Source: Thermoplasmata archaeon (GTDB lineage Archaea > Thermoplasmatota > Thermoplasmata > Thermoplasmatales > Thermoplasmataceae). Taken from it: a stretch of 12,043 nucleotides of DNA. Each line of letters starts with the position of its first letter. Within the stretch, counting starts at the first letter, position 1. The notes beneath the pieces were generated by a model. It was not told the origin of the DNA. It made no database searches and saw only the letters and a list, made by a program, of their open reading frames with translations. Positions 1-6,725 of this stretch are shown in pieces. A program made the translations under genes and the position numbers. Location: positions 1-12,043 of the forward strand of contig JAJZXP010000288.1 in the NCBI GenBank assembly GCA_021806345.1. The letters run 5' to 3'.

Positions 1-38
1 TGTATGGTTTCTCTTGTTCCGTTAGCTTATCACGGTAT

Positions 39-333
39 TTAAAATTTTATTGACTCCGCTGCACAAATTGAAACTGGAATTATGTGCCTGTGGTAGTATC
101 CGTTTATCAGAACAAAGAATGCCATCTTAGCAAGACCCGCAATTGAATTATGGTGTCAGTAATGTGCCTTCCACTCTATTGGGAAGGTTCGCATGACTAC
201 CTTTTTTGTGAGTCGAATGGTCCCATGAAAAGCGCCCTTGCGTGTCCCTTAGAAAGCGTGACTTGGGAAAAGACTGTTTTTGATTTAGCCATTTTGCGAT
301 AAGAAAATATAAATTATACGGGAATATTTCCAT
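39..333 (-). pseudogene. Possible decayed coding remnant, function unknown
   Basis: Two minus-strand reading frames could be pieces of one broken gene. The upstream frame (333 down to 148) is open for 61 codons and contains the stretch SRFLRDTQGRFSWDHST. A second frame, from about 170 down to a TAA at 39-41, contains GLAKMAFFVLINGYY and ends in AAESIKF. Both have protein-like composition but neither matches a family I recognise. The ATG of the upstream frame lies only six bases from the tRNA gene, and its first codons overlap the tRNA TATA box, so that start is unlikely to be in use. It may be a transposase fragment, or it may be chance. Support is weak. Confidence 0.2.
308..318 (+). promoter_or_regulatory. 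TATA box of the tRNA-Lys gene
   Basis: TATAAATTATA is centred about 26 bases before the first base of the tRNA. This is the normal archaeal spacing from TATA box to transcription start, so the transcript probably begins at or within a few bases of the mature 5' end. Confidence 0.6.
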
Positions 334-338
334 CTACT

Positions 339-412
339 GGGTCCGTAGCTTAGCTAGGTAGAGCGATGGACTCTTAATCCATAGGTCGGGGGTCCAAACC
401 CCCCCGGACCCG
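339..412 (+). tRNA. tRNA-Lys (anticodon CTT)
   Basis: A complete cloverleaf can be folded by eye. The acceptor arm is GGGTCCG (339-345) with CGGACCC (405-411), followed by discriminator G412. The D stem is GCTT/GAGC (348-351, 361-364). The anticodon stem is ATGGA/TCCAT (366-370, 378-382) around the loop CTCTTAA, with anticodon CTT at 373-375, which decodes AAG lysine. The T stem is five G-C pairs (388-392, 400-404) around TCCAAAC. There is no intron, and CCA is not encoded, as is usual in archaea. A TATA box lies upstream and a short T run (439-443) downstream. tRNA genes are common integration sites, and this one is the left neighbour of the accessory region, but I found no repeat of its 3' end elsewhere in the window. 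Confidence 0.97.
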
Positions 413-731
413 CTTTATCCCTGTTTGCTTCTGTGAGCTTTTTATTAATTGGAATTTTTTAAGTTGGCAGGAAGGTATCAACCTCTTATTTTTGAATGCA
501 AGAGAAAACTGGATTGGTCCAGCGTGCAAATAATTCTTGTGTTACAAGTAACACTGGTAATACAAATCTGAAAGTGAAATTGTATGGAGACTTCGAAATA
601 GTTTGAACACGTGGAGATTTTATCCATTTAAATACGTAAAGCGATAAAGAAAGAGTTATTCACTGACTGGACCCGTATAAAATTGAAAAAAGAAGAGTGG
701 AGTTTATGCTTCACCATTGTACTTGTTCATT
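413..731. other. Intergenic stretch with no recognisable gene
   Basis: I see no convincing coding frame on either strand here. It holds a T run just after the tRNA (439-443), which could stop its transcription, and a short inverted repeat at 539-554. The rest is AT-rich sequence without recognised motifs. Confidence 0.5.
539..554. repeat. Short inverted repeat (7-base arms)
   Basis: GTGTTAC, AA, GTAACAC forms a near-perfect palindrome with a two-base centre. It could be a dimeric regulator site or chance. No promoter with clear spacing lies next to it. Confidence 0.3.
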
Positions 732-1138
732 CTATGATACTGTTATAGATAAGCCAGTTCTGGAAGGAATAACTTTGAGATGGTATTGTAAATCTTCTAG
801 AGTTTCAACAAAAGACCATATTTTCCTATCTCCTTGCCAAGTAGTATATACGTCTTCAACGTTTTGCTCTAACCTCTTATAATAAGGGTCTTCCTTGAAG
901 TTTATTGACCATCTTTTTTTTGTTTCAAAATCTTATTTGAAATGTCAGTGGCGGGGACAACATTTATCAACTCATTTGCATACAACATAACTATGGAATA
1001 AGGAGTTATAGAATGCATGTTTTCATATTGAGTTTTGAGGCCAGGTAATAAATTCTTTTTGATTTTATCATCTTTAACGATTTTGACTTGAGCTAGGAAG
1101 AGTTTTTTTATCACAATTTTGCTGAAGATAATCTTCAT
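732..1138 (-). pseudogene. Frameshifted gene of unknown function
   Basis: Two minus-strand frames join into one plausible protein of about 140 residues. The first runs from ATG at 1138 to a TGA at 902, with a hydrophobic core around residues 48-60 (SIVMLYANELINVVPATD). The second, missed by a start-codon search, runs from about 932 down to a TAG at 732 for 66 codons and contains INFKEDPYYKRLEQNVEDVY and KIWSFVETLEDLQYHLKV. The frames overlap at a run of eight A on the coding strand, so a single-base slip there would restore one continuous frame. I do not recognise the family. The two-part layout faintly recalls the C-terminal domain of TrmB-like regulators, but this is a guess. It could be a decayed gene, a sequencing error in the homopolymer or, less likely, programmed frameshifting. 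The frame stays open upstream of 1138 without a better start. Confidence 0.55.
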
Positions 1139-1274
1139 CGATGCTGCTAGATCTGCACCCAGATTTTTCCATAGTACTGACCCGAGCCATTACAGAACTG
1201 AAACACCATGATGTTAATATTATAAGTAAGAACAGATACATAAAAAGCATGCGAAAAGCGCTTTTTCAGATCAC

Positions 1275-1280
1275 GGAGGT
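1275..1280 (+). promoter_or_regulatory. Shine-Dalgarno site of the IS3-like orfA
   Basis: GGAGGT lies six bases before the ATG at 1287 and fixes the start of orfA. A perfect palindrome, AAAAGCGCTTTT (1254-1265), lies just upstream, perhaps near the element's left end. Confidence 0.7.
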
Positions 1281-1286
1281 CTTTTC

Positions 1287-1574
1287 ATGAAGTTCAAATA
1301 TTCGGCTGAAGAGAAGTTCCAGATAGTCACGGAATCATTCGCAGACAATGTGACACAGGCTGAAATATGCCGGAGGCACGGCATATATCCTGTTCAGCTG
1401 ATCAAATGGAAGGAACAGTTCATCCAGGGCGGTAAGTCAGCCCTAGCTCAGGGAAGGAATTCTGATTCAAGGGATGAGGAGATCGAGGATCTGAAGAAGA
1501 TCATAGGAGATCAGTCAATGGTCATAGACGCTTTTAAAAAAGGCTACAAAGGAGGTCAAAACGATGGTTATTGA
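1287..1574 (+). CDS. IS3-like transposase OrfA (helix-turn-helix subunit)
   Basis: OrfA proteins of the IS3 group bind the element's ends and are joined to OrfB by frameshifting to make active transposase. This 95-residue protein has the usual size and layout. The opening YSAEEKFQIVTESFADN and the segment AEICRRHGIYPVQLIKWKEQF (about residues 25-45) form the helix-turn-helix. An acidic heptad-like stretch follows (about 67-80), as in the family's leucine-zipper region. The start is fixed by a Shine-Dalgarno site. The ORF looks intact and overlaps the orfB start by 11 bases, but orfB is truncated, so this copy cannot move by itself. It is not the same element as the IS3-like remnant at 9710, since the protein sequences differ clearly. 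Confidence 0.85.
   Translation: MKFKYSAEEKFQIVTESFADNVTQAEICRRHGIYPVQLIKWKEQFIQGGKSALAQGRNSDSRDEEIEDLKKIIGDQSMVIDAFKKGYKGGQNDGY
1551..1556 (+). promoter_or_regulatory. Shine-Dalgarno site of the truncated orfB
   Basis: GGAGGT lies seven bases before the ATG at 1564, inside the end of orfA. OrfB could therefore start independently and is not only reached by frameshifting. Confidence 0.6.
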
Positions 1575-1656
1575 CTATCTGAAGGATCAGATACCTCTCA
1601 GGGAGATCTCAAGAATATCAGGAATCCCGCTGTCAGGAGGGGCCGGAGTAGCTTAA
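1564..1656 (+). pseudogene. 5' fragment of IS3-like transposase OrfB
   Basis: Starting at ATG 1564 in the -1 frame relative to orfA, the reading begins MVIDYLKDQIPLREISRISG and continues IPLS. This is the typical N-terminus of IS3-group OrfB. After about 24 codons it loses similarity, and it ends at TAA 1654-1656. The whole rve/DDE catalytic domain is absent, so a deletion or rearrangement joined the element to foreign sequence near 1636-1645. Confidence 0.75.
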
Positions 1657-1765
1657 AGGTATTTCTTTTAATGTAATTAATAAGGATGATATGATTCTGA
1701 AGGAAAATATCTATAGTCTTGTATTTTCAAAATTTGTGTGTGTCTGATATTAAACATCGATGGGC

Positions 1766-2518
1766 CTAAAGATGCTCTGTTATGCATCCTTGACAGATCA
1801 ATGCGTCCTCATCATCTGAATTCTCCATACTGCAGAATTGTTTATCTGTATTGCCCCAAATGCCATGGTTTTTTGATTGAGTTCTTTTCTCCAGATCTGC
1901 TATCTTGTTAGCAAGATACGGGTAATAGTTGCGTATTACTTTTTTTTCAGCTAAATTGGAAAATGACCCACAGAGACAATCTCCACTCTTCCCAATAGTT
2001 GAATATGCTGGGTTTAATGGCACACGATACTCTTTTAGAAGTTGCCAGACTGTTTCATCGTCATAATTATAAATAGGGCATTCCCACCAGGCCCCCTGAT
2101 ATTTCTGAAATTGCTTAGACCAACGGGATCTGCGATTGCTTTCCGCCTTGCGCACACCAGAGAAGAGAAGAGGAGGGAAACCATACTCTTTCCTCTTCTT
2201 AGAAATAAACCTTCTAATCGCATCCAATTTTATGACATGCATTATTTGACTATGACCATAAGGAGTTGGAAATCCATTTCTTATGACAAAATCATCATAA
2301 CTGGTATACCCTTTAGTAACTTCCAACTTCCAGTCAAATGAGTTAGCTAGACTCTTTACATACTCAAAAGTCTCCGATAAACCCACTCCTGTATCGATAT
2401 AGACAACTCCCCCTAACCTATCTATGGATTGCATTTCCAGTGCAGCTAGCGTACTATCTTTGCCACCAGAAAGTAACGCCCATCCTCTCATATTGGACAA
2501 ATCAAATTCAGCGGTCAT
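1766..2518 (-). CDS. PAPS-reductase-family PP-loop ATP pyrophosphatase with Cys motifs
   Basis: Enzymes of this family use ATP to activate a substrate for sulfur or reduction chemistry: sulfate assimilation, tRNA thiolation, or DNA phosphorothioation (DndC, SspD). The 250-residue protein has the PP-loop SGGKDS at residues 17-22, YIDTG at 40-44, and the arginine/glutamate motif SGVRKAESNRR (120-130). Six cysteines occur at 147, 181, 183, 229, 242 and 245. The last ones (CLCG, then FC and CQGC) could hold an Fe-S cluster or zinc. It is much shorter than DndC as I recall that family. The ATG at 2518 follows a TATA-like site by about 23 bases, so the mRNA is probably leaderless. It is divergent from the six-gene operon, with about 100 bases between the start codons. 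The family assignment is firm. The substrate is unknown, and involvement in DNA modification is inference. Confidence 0.85.
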   Translation of the reverse strand: MTAEFDLSNMRGWALLSGGKDSTLAALEMQSIDRLGGVVYIDTGVGLSETFEYVKSLANSFDWKLEVTKGYTSYDDFVIRNGFPTPYGHSQIMHVIKLDAIRRFISKKRKEYGFPPLLFSGVRKAESNRRSRWSKQFQKYQGAWWECPIYNYDDETVWQLLKEYRVPLNPAYSTIGKSGDCLCGSFSNLAEKKVIRNYYPYLANKIADLEKRTQSKNHGIWGNTDKQFCSMENSDDEDALICQGCITEHL

Positions 2519-2535
2519 TTATGAGCATCTCATGA

Positions 2536-2546
2536 AAATATATCTA
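2536..2546 (-). promoter_or_regulatory. TATA box of the PP-loop gene
   Basis: On the minus strand, TAGATATATTT lies about 23 bases before the ATG at 2518. This places the transcription start at or next to the start codon and implies a leaderless message. Confidence 0.55.
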
Positions 2547-2583
2547 ACTTATCCTTGATGCAAGGAGAATCGTATCAAAATAC

Positions 2584-2591
2584 TTATATAC
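2584..2591 (+). promoter_or_regulatory. TATA box of the six-gene operon
   Basis: TTATATAC is centred about 30 bases before the ATG at 2618. This argues that the operon's first gene starts at 2618, not at the in-frame TTG at 2555, because that longer form would include the promoter. The message would have a leader of a few bases at most. Confidence 0.6.
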
Positions 2592-2617
2592 TTTTTACGA
2601 TTAAGTTTTTTAGACTT

Positions 2618-3478
2618 ATGTATAATGATAGGTGTGTACTTTGCAACAATAAGATAATGAACCCAGCTTCAGGTAGTATATGTAATGACTGTAGGGATCT
2701 TGGGGATTTTATTTCAGGCATGTTTGAAGAAACCAAGAATGTCCTTTCTACCGTTAATTCCCCTGAAGATGAGATATCTGTAAAGCTGATTAGAGAATTA
2801 TCCTTCGTTGCTTCTACAGACAGTTTCTTGAATGTATATAGGAGAATTGTCGAACTCCTAATAAGGACTTTTAGGGACGAAACAAACGAAGTCATCGATT
2901 TCAATTTAATCACAAAGAATGTTCATACACAACTGAACTATTTTCATATATTGAATGAATTAAAAGAATCTGACTTAGTCGAGTTTGTCAATGATAATAA
3001 TAATCCTATTGCAACGCCAAGAATGAAGATAGGAAAAGTACTCCGGCACGTAATAGATGAAATAAGGATAAAACGGGAACGAGAAAATGCCGAAATACGG
3101 TATGCGCATATTCTGTCAACCTACTCGGTCCTTCCGTTGCTAATGGAATACAGTAGATGTCAGACTAAGAGCGAAGTTAGGCAAATGAGCCCCATCCCAA
3201 AGAGGCCCTGGTTGATGATGTTGCAATTGATGATTAGAAAATCAGGAGATAGGGTAAACATCGAGAAGCTGAGAAAAAATTTAAATTCAAGCAGAGCAAG
3301 CCCTGATACTTTCACGACACTTGTGACTCACTTAAGCTCTGAAAGTACTGCACATATACAAAAACTTGTTGTGGATAGTAAGGGCGAGGGAAATGAAAAG
3401 GAGTTTGTCCTTGACAGTGAAATGGTAAAATATATAGACAGACTCCGTGAGAACATCAGAGAAAGAGAGATGAGTTGA
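2618..3478 (+). CDS. Zinc-ribbon protein, first gene of the operon, function unknown
   Basis: I do not recognise this 286-residue protein as a named family. Its N-terminus carries a probable zinc ribbon (C6-x2-C9 and C22-x2-C25). A mainly helical region follows. At about residues 100-150 the pattern NYFHILNELKESDLVEFV, then a short loop and a basic strand, could be a winged-helix unit. A second helical region rich in K/R/E makes up the C-terminal half. The design is shared with the last gene of the operon (6712-7611). The ATG at 2618 was chosen over an upstream in-frame TTG because the operon's TATA box lies between them. The gene ends ATGAGTTGA and overlaps the TTG start of the AAA+ gene by four bases, so the two are probably translationally coupled. 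Nucleic-acid binding is a guess from the ribbon and possible winged helix. Confidence 0.8.
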   Translation: MYNDRCVLCNNKIMNPASGSICNDCRDLGDFISGMFEETKNVLSTVNSPEDEISVKLIRELSFVASTDSFLNVYRRIVELLIRTFRDETNEVIDFNLITKNVHTQLNYFHILNELKESDLVEFVNDNNNPIATPRMKIGKVLRHVIDEIRIKRERENAEIRYAHILSTYSVLPLLMEYSRCQTKSEVRQMSPIPKRPWLMMLQLMIRKSGDRVNIEKLRKNLNSSRASPDTFTTLVTHLSSESTAHIQKLVVDSKGEGNEKEFVLDSEMVKYIDRLRENIREREMS

Positions 3479-4212
3479 AATTGGATATTACAAATAAGAT
3501 TAAAGAACTTGAACCACTCGAAAGTCAAGATCCTATCATCAGAAAAATAACTCTTATAGGGAATGCGATTATGCGAGGAAAATTAAAGCTTAGATTTTCA
3601 GGGTTTATTCTTTTTGGTCCACCTGGAACTGGGAAAACAGAGATCGCTCGTCTAGCCGCAAAGAAAATTGCAGATGACATTACTGCAGAAGTAGTATTTA
3701 TTGATGGTTCAGATATAGCTGCACCCAAATGGGGAGAAGCAGAAGAGAAGATGAAGAATATCTTCAACACAACAAACACTGATAGAGGTACCCTAAATGG
3801 AAAAATAATTCTCCTAGACGATATCGAAAGCACTATGCTCGGAAGGTCAGCAGATATTGCAAAGGAGTGGCACTTTTCTATCAACTCGGTATTATTTCAT
3901 TCTTTAGATGATCAACTTAACAGAAATGCCAAAACAATGGTTATAGCTACAACTAACAGGATAGATTTGGTTGATAATGCGCTATTAAGTAGACTATACC
4001 CAATAGAAGTGCCCCAACCATCAAAATTAATTTTAATTGACTTTTTGGAAAAGGCGATGAAACAAAGTGACTTAAGTGCAAGCGAGGATTTTATACGGGA
4101 GAAGATATTAAAGGCCATTGAAGTAGATCAGATAGTGGACTTTAGGGACATTGAACAAAGAATAATTGAGGAGTATGTGAATTACATGGAGCGTGAACTT
4201 TATCATGAGTGA
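3475..4212 (+). CDS. AAA+ ATPase, single CDC48-like domain
   Basis: This 245-residue protein is essentially one AAA+ module. Walker A is GPPGTGKT (48-55). Walker B is IILLDD (111-116), with Asp where most AAA proteins have the catalytic Glu. Sensor 1 is ATTNR (158-162), followed by LSRLYPIEVP (171-180), which keeps one arginine in the region of the usual arginine finger. A small helical lid fills the C-terminus. No protease, transmembrane or substrate-recruiting domain is attached, so partners probably supply specificity. It starts with TTG inside the stop of the gene before and ends 8 bases after the start of the next, so it belongs to the same operon. AAA+ proteins of this group remodel protein or DNA complexes using ATP. 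Its role here is unknown, but loading or disassembly of the SMC-like protein is possible. Confidence 0.88.
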   Translation: MKLDITNKIKELEPLESQDPIIRKITLIGNAIMRGKLKLRFSGFILFGPPGTGKTEIARLAAKKIADDITAEVVFIDGSDIAAPKWGEAEEKMKNIFNTTNTDRGTLNGKIILLDDIESTMLGRSADIAKEWHFSINSVLFHSLDDQLNRNAKTMVIATTNRIDLVDNALLSRLYPIEVPQPSKLILIDFLEKAMKQSDLSASEDFIREKILKAIEVDQIVDFRDIEQRIIEEYVNYMERELYHE

Positions 4213-4633
4213 AAACAATGTGCAATCGTATGATAGGCTAGAAATAATAGTATATTTCAAAAGATACCAAGGCTATTCAGCGAATGAGTTTCGTAGAATG
4301 TTAGGGGCTGTACGAAACTATAAATTCGTGGATAGCGTCAATGAAGAATTGAAGGGTTTAAATGCCGAGATTATTCCAAAGGAATACGCGCTAATCAGGT
4401 ACGTTTCACTCCAAGAAGATAATTCCGAGTCGCCAGCTAACAGAAGTGGGGAGAAGAAAGAAAAGGTACAAGGTAGGGCGAAAGGTGGGGTTGAAATTTA
4501 CGATGCCATAGGAGTAAATTCCTCTAATAAACAAAAAGTTAAAGAAACCATTGAGAGAGTTGTAGAACAAAAATATAAGGGTTTCAAGGAACAGTCTCTT
4601 TACTTCGAGATCCAGGTTTCAGAGGTGCTTTGA
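4205..4633 (+). CDS. Hypothetical protein of 142 residues, operon gene 3
   Basis: I do not recognise this protein. It has two compact segments joined by a charged linker rich in Ser, Lys and Gly (about residues 75-94, including SGEKKEKVQGRAKGG). The first (about 10-72) alternates strands and helices and opens with RLEIIVYFKRYQGYS. The second (about 95-142) has a predicted helix and ends in a strand, LYFEIQVSEVL. There are no cysteines, membrane segments or catalytic motifs. I chose ATG 4205 (MSENN). A GTG at 4193 in the same frame would add four residues. It overlaps the AAA+ gene by 8 bases, and its TGA shares one base with the ATG of the next gene. Conservation of this position would suggest a subunit of the same complex. 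Confidence 0.75.
   Translation: MSENNVQSYDRLEIIVYFKRYQGYSANEFRRMLGAVRNYKFVDSVNEELKGLNAEIIPKEYALIRYVSLQEDNSESPANRSGEKKEKVQGRAKGGVEIYDAIGVNSSNKQKVKETIERVVEQKYKGFKEQSLYFEIQVSEVL
4622..4627 (+). promoter_or_regulatory. Shine-Dalgarno site of the 55-residue operon gene
   Basis: GAGGTG lies five bases before the ATG at 4633, inside the end of the previous gene. This supports translation of a small ORF that would otherwise be missed. Confidence 0.65.
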
Positions 4634-4800
4634 TGAAAGATATCTTCGATTTTAAGAAAGAAGTGTCAAACTCCTTGAAAAACAAGATCATTTCTCAGTT
4701 TTCGAATGGAAAGTATAGCAAGAGTGAAGTTGCTAATTTCATTAAGGAGTTATTAGTGGATTTTTACAAGAATGAGTATCAGGCCGGTGAAAAAGAATGA
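4633..4800 (+). CDS. Small protein of 55 residues, operon gene 4
   Basis: The frame reads MKDIFDFKKEVSNSLKNKII at its start and ends QAGEKE before TGA 4798-4800. It is short, charged and predicted to be all helical, with SEVANFIKELLVDFYKNEY in the second half. No family is recognised. Three things support it as a real gene: a Shine-Dalgarno site, a TGATG junction with the gene before (one shared base), and an ATGA junction with the SMC-like gene after (four shared bases). Without it there would be a 160-base hole in an operon whose other genes all overlap. It could be a small adaptor or regulatory subunit for the SMC-like or AAA+ protein. That role is inferred from position only. Confidence 0.75.
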   Translation: MKDIFDFKKEVSNSLKNKIISQFSNGKYSKSEVANFIKELLVDFYKNEYQAGEKE

Positions 4801-6725
4801 AACTGAATCTTACAAATGTTCAGCAGTTCAAATCCAAAGAATATTTGTTCCCAGAGAAAGGGCTTGTACTTGTTGAAGGTGATAACTCGACTGGCAAATC
4901 TACAATAGTCAGAGCTATTACTGCCCTATACTCATACAATGAGAATGCCCCAAATCATTTGAAAAGAGAAGAGAAGCTTTTGGGATTAATACCAGACGAC
5001 CCACTAAAAAGTCAAGGAATAATTAGTATCAATTCTGACCACTGTAAAATTTCATTAGAGAGAAACGGGAACAGTAAATCTGCGGATATATACAAAGATA
5101 AGGTAGGTTCATATAAAGGAGATTCAAAGTTTATCATTACCAATATTTTGACTGACGTTAGCTGGATTACAAGATTCTTGAACAAGACATTAGATACTGA
5201 AGAAGGACAAGGAATGGCCTTGAAGTTTATCAAAGAATTATCCTACAGACTAGACTCATTTCAGACTATTATAGAAGGCGCTGAACAGGTAAAAGATGAA
5301 TTAATAAGAAAACGTTATGAGCTCACAAATAGAATTGAGGAGTCAATTAAGCTCATAAAAAACAAAGAAAAACTGCAAGCAGATTTAATAAAGATTAATG
5401 GCAGCATTTCAACTATCAGTGAAGAGCTTAAAGAGATAAGCAAAGAACAAAATAGAAAGGAAAATCAAGAGATTACTACCAAAAGTAATGCTTTGGAAGA
5501 TAAGATCAAATCGTTGAGTAATGAAATTTCTAAGGACAAAGAAGAACAGCTATCACTTGAAAATAGAGTCAATGATCTCACTCGAACAATAAGGATAAAA
5601 AGTAACAGCCTAACTCAATTCGAAGAGTCTATAAGTAAGATTGAGGTGCGTAGCACAGAAGAACTGAATGAAATTGAAGAGAAAATAGAACAGTTACGAG
5701 ATAAGAGAGCCTCAATTCTGGCTTATTTTGACCTAGTTTCTCAAGCAAGAGGAATGATTGAGACACACAACCATAGTGAAATAACCTGCCCCTTGTGTGA
5801 GAAGGGAATGTTAAGCCTACCAAGACTTGAGGCCTTGTCCAATAACTTTTCAAAGGAAAGGAATGAAGTCGAGAACGAAATACGAAAATTGAATGGAGAA
5901 AAGGATCAGGGCAAAAGATCCAAAGAAGAGAAAGATCAGCTTGAATCCTACATCAAAAAACTAAAGAATGAAATAAAAGGTGCTGAACAGGAACTGACCG
6001 ACAGAGCACGGGAATTGGAAAAACTAAAATCCAATATAGATCACACTTCCCAGACCCTTTCAGATTATGAAGATCAGAAACTTGAACTGCAGAAGATTTT
6101 GTTAAGCGGAAGACCAGACCTCCAGAAGCATTTGGATACTCTTGCACACCAGAAGAAAGAAGTTACAGCAAAAATTAACGAGCTTGAGCAAGTAACAAAA
6201 TCACGTGTAGATGTATTTGGCATACCCTTTGCGATGAACAGCGAAAGCTTAAAGGAACTTGATAGGTTATTCATAGAACCCATCAAGGAGCTTTCAGATG
6301 AGGCGAGAAAGTTAAGGGAAGATGAACAGAAAAAATTATCAGTCATTTTCAATAATAACATTGAAGGAGTTATTAAAGCTCTCAATTTCCCGTTGAGAAT
6401 TCAAATGGATGCCAATGATGGCAGATTCAACATTATAGTGCATAGAAAAGGAGATTCTGGATGGGTCGAACTTGAAACAAAGAGTATCTCTGCCTCGGAA
6501 AGGGCCTCCATTGCAATAGCAGTTCTATTAGCTATGGCAGAATCTTATGGAACTGAGCCAGTAGTTCTGATCGACGCAATTTACGAAGTCTTCGACGAAG
6601 ATAGAAAACAAGACATCCTCAAATATTTGCATAATTTCGCTTCAAAGAATAACAAGTTGATAGTGATGACTGTAACTAAAAGTGGAAAGAGGGAACCAGA
6701 GGTGATTCCATATGGCTCATTGTAA
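4797..6725 (+). CDS. Rad50/SMC-like ATPase with CPLC zinc hook
   Basis: This 642-residue protein has the SMC/Rad50 plan. The N-terminal head has Walker A GDNSTGKST (28-36). A long coiled coil (about 155-330) leads to a hook C331-P-L-C334 at mid-protein, and a returning coiled coil (about 340-500) follows. The C-terminal head has a signature-like ISASER (564-569) and a Walker B strand VVLID (589-593). The residue after D593 is Ala, where canonical ABC-type ATPases have the catalytic Glu. E597 lies nearby, and no switch histidine is evident after the last strand. From memory, the head resembles the archaea-specific SMC-related proteins of haloarchaea, which also lack the normal DE pair. DndD is a more distant alternative. 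It is coupled to the gene before by ATGA and has a GGTGA site six bases upstream. DNA tethering or end-binding is likely. ATP hydrolysis may be weak. Confidence 0.88.
   Translation: MKLNLTNVQQFKSKEYLFPEKGLVLVEGDNSTGKSTIVRAITALYSYNENAPNHLKREEKLLGLIPDDPLKSQGIISINSDHCKISLERNGNSKSADIYKDKVGSYKGDSKFIITNILTDVSWITRFLNKTLDTEEGQGMALKFIKELSYRLDSFQTIIEGAEQVKDELIRKRYELTNRIEESIKLIKNKEKLQADLIKINGSISTISEELKEISKEQNRKENQEITTKSNALEDKIKSLSNEISKDKEEQLSLENRVNDLTRTIRIKSNSLTQFEESISKIEVRSTEELNEIEEKIEQLRDKRASILAYFDLVSQARGMIETHNHSEITCPLCEKGMLSLPRLEALSNNFSKERNEVENEIRKLNGEKDQGKRSKEEKDQLESYIKKLKNEIKGAEQELTDRARELEKLKSNIDHTSQTLSDYEDQKLELQKILLSGRPDLQKHLDTLAHQKKEVTAKINELEQVTKSRVDVFGIPFAMNSESLKELDRLFIEPIKELSDEARKLREDEQKKLSVIFNNNIEGVIKALNFPLRIQMDANDGRFNIIVHRKGDSGWVELETKSISASERASIAIAVLLAMAESYGTEPVVLIDAIYEVFDEDRKQDILKYLHNFASKNNKLIVMTVTKSGKREPEVIPYGSL
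6699..6706 (+). promoter_or_regulatory. Shine-Dalgarno site of the last operon gene
   Basis: GAGGTGAT, an extended match to the archaeal 16S tail, lies five bases before the ATG at 6712 and inside the SMC-like gene. It fixes the start despite the 14-base overlap. Confidence 0.75.

Noticed and set aside
667..677. TGGACCCG as a possible partial copy of the tRNA-Lys 3' end
   Set aside because: Only seven bases match (GGACCCG), which is expected by chance. It is not enough for an attachment-site repeat.
697..882. Plus-strand frame of 61 codons
   Set aside because: It lies opposite the second half of the frameshifted minus-strand gene, which has far better protein character.
1140..1289. Plus-strand frame of 49 codons ending TCATGA just over the orfA start
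   Set aside because: Its sequence looks protein-like, but it lacks a promoter, has no Shine-Dalgarno site and no recognised family, and it lies opposite another open minus-strand frame. I could not decide that it is coding.
2555..2617. N-terminal extension of the first operon gene from a TTG start
   Set aside because: The extension covers the operon's TATA box, and its residues precede the zinc ribbon with no domain-like character, so the ATG at 2618 is preferred.
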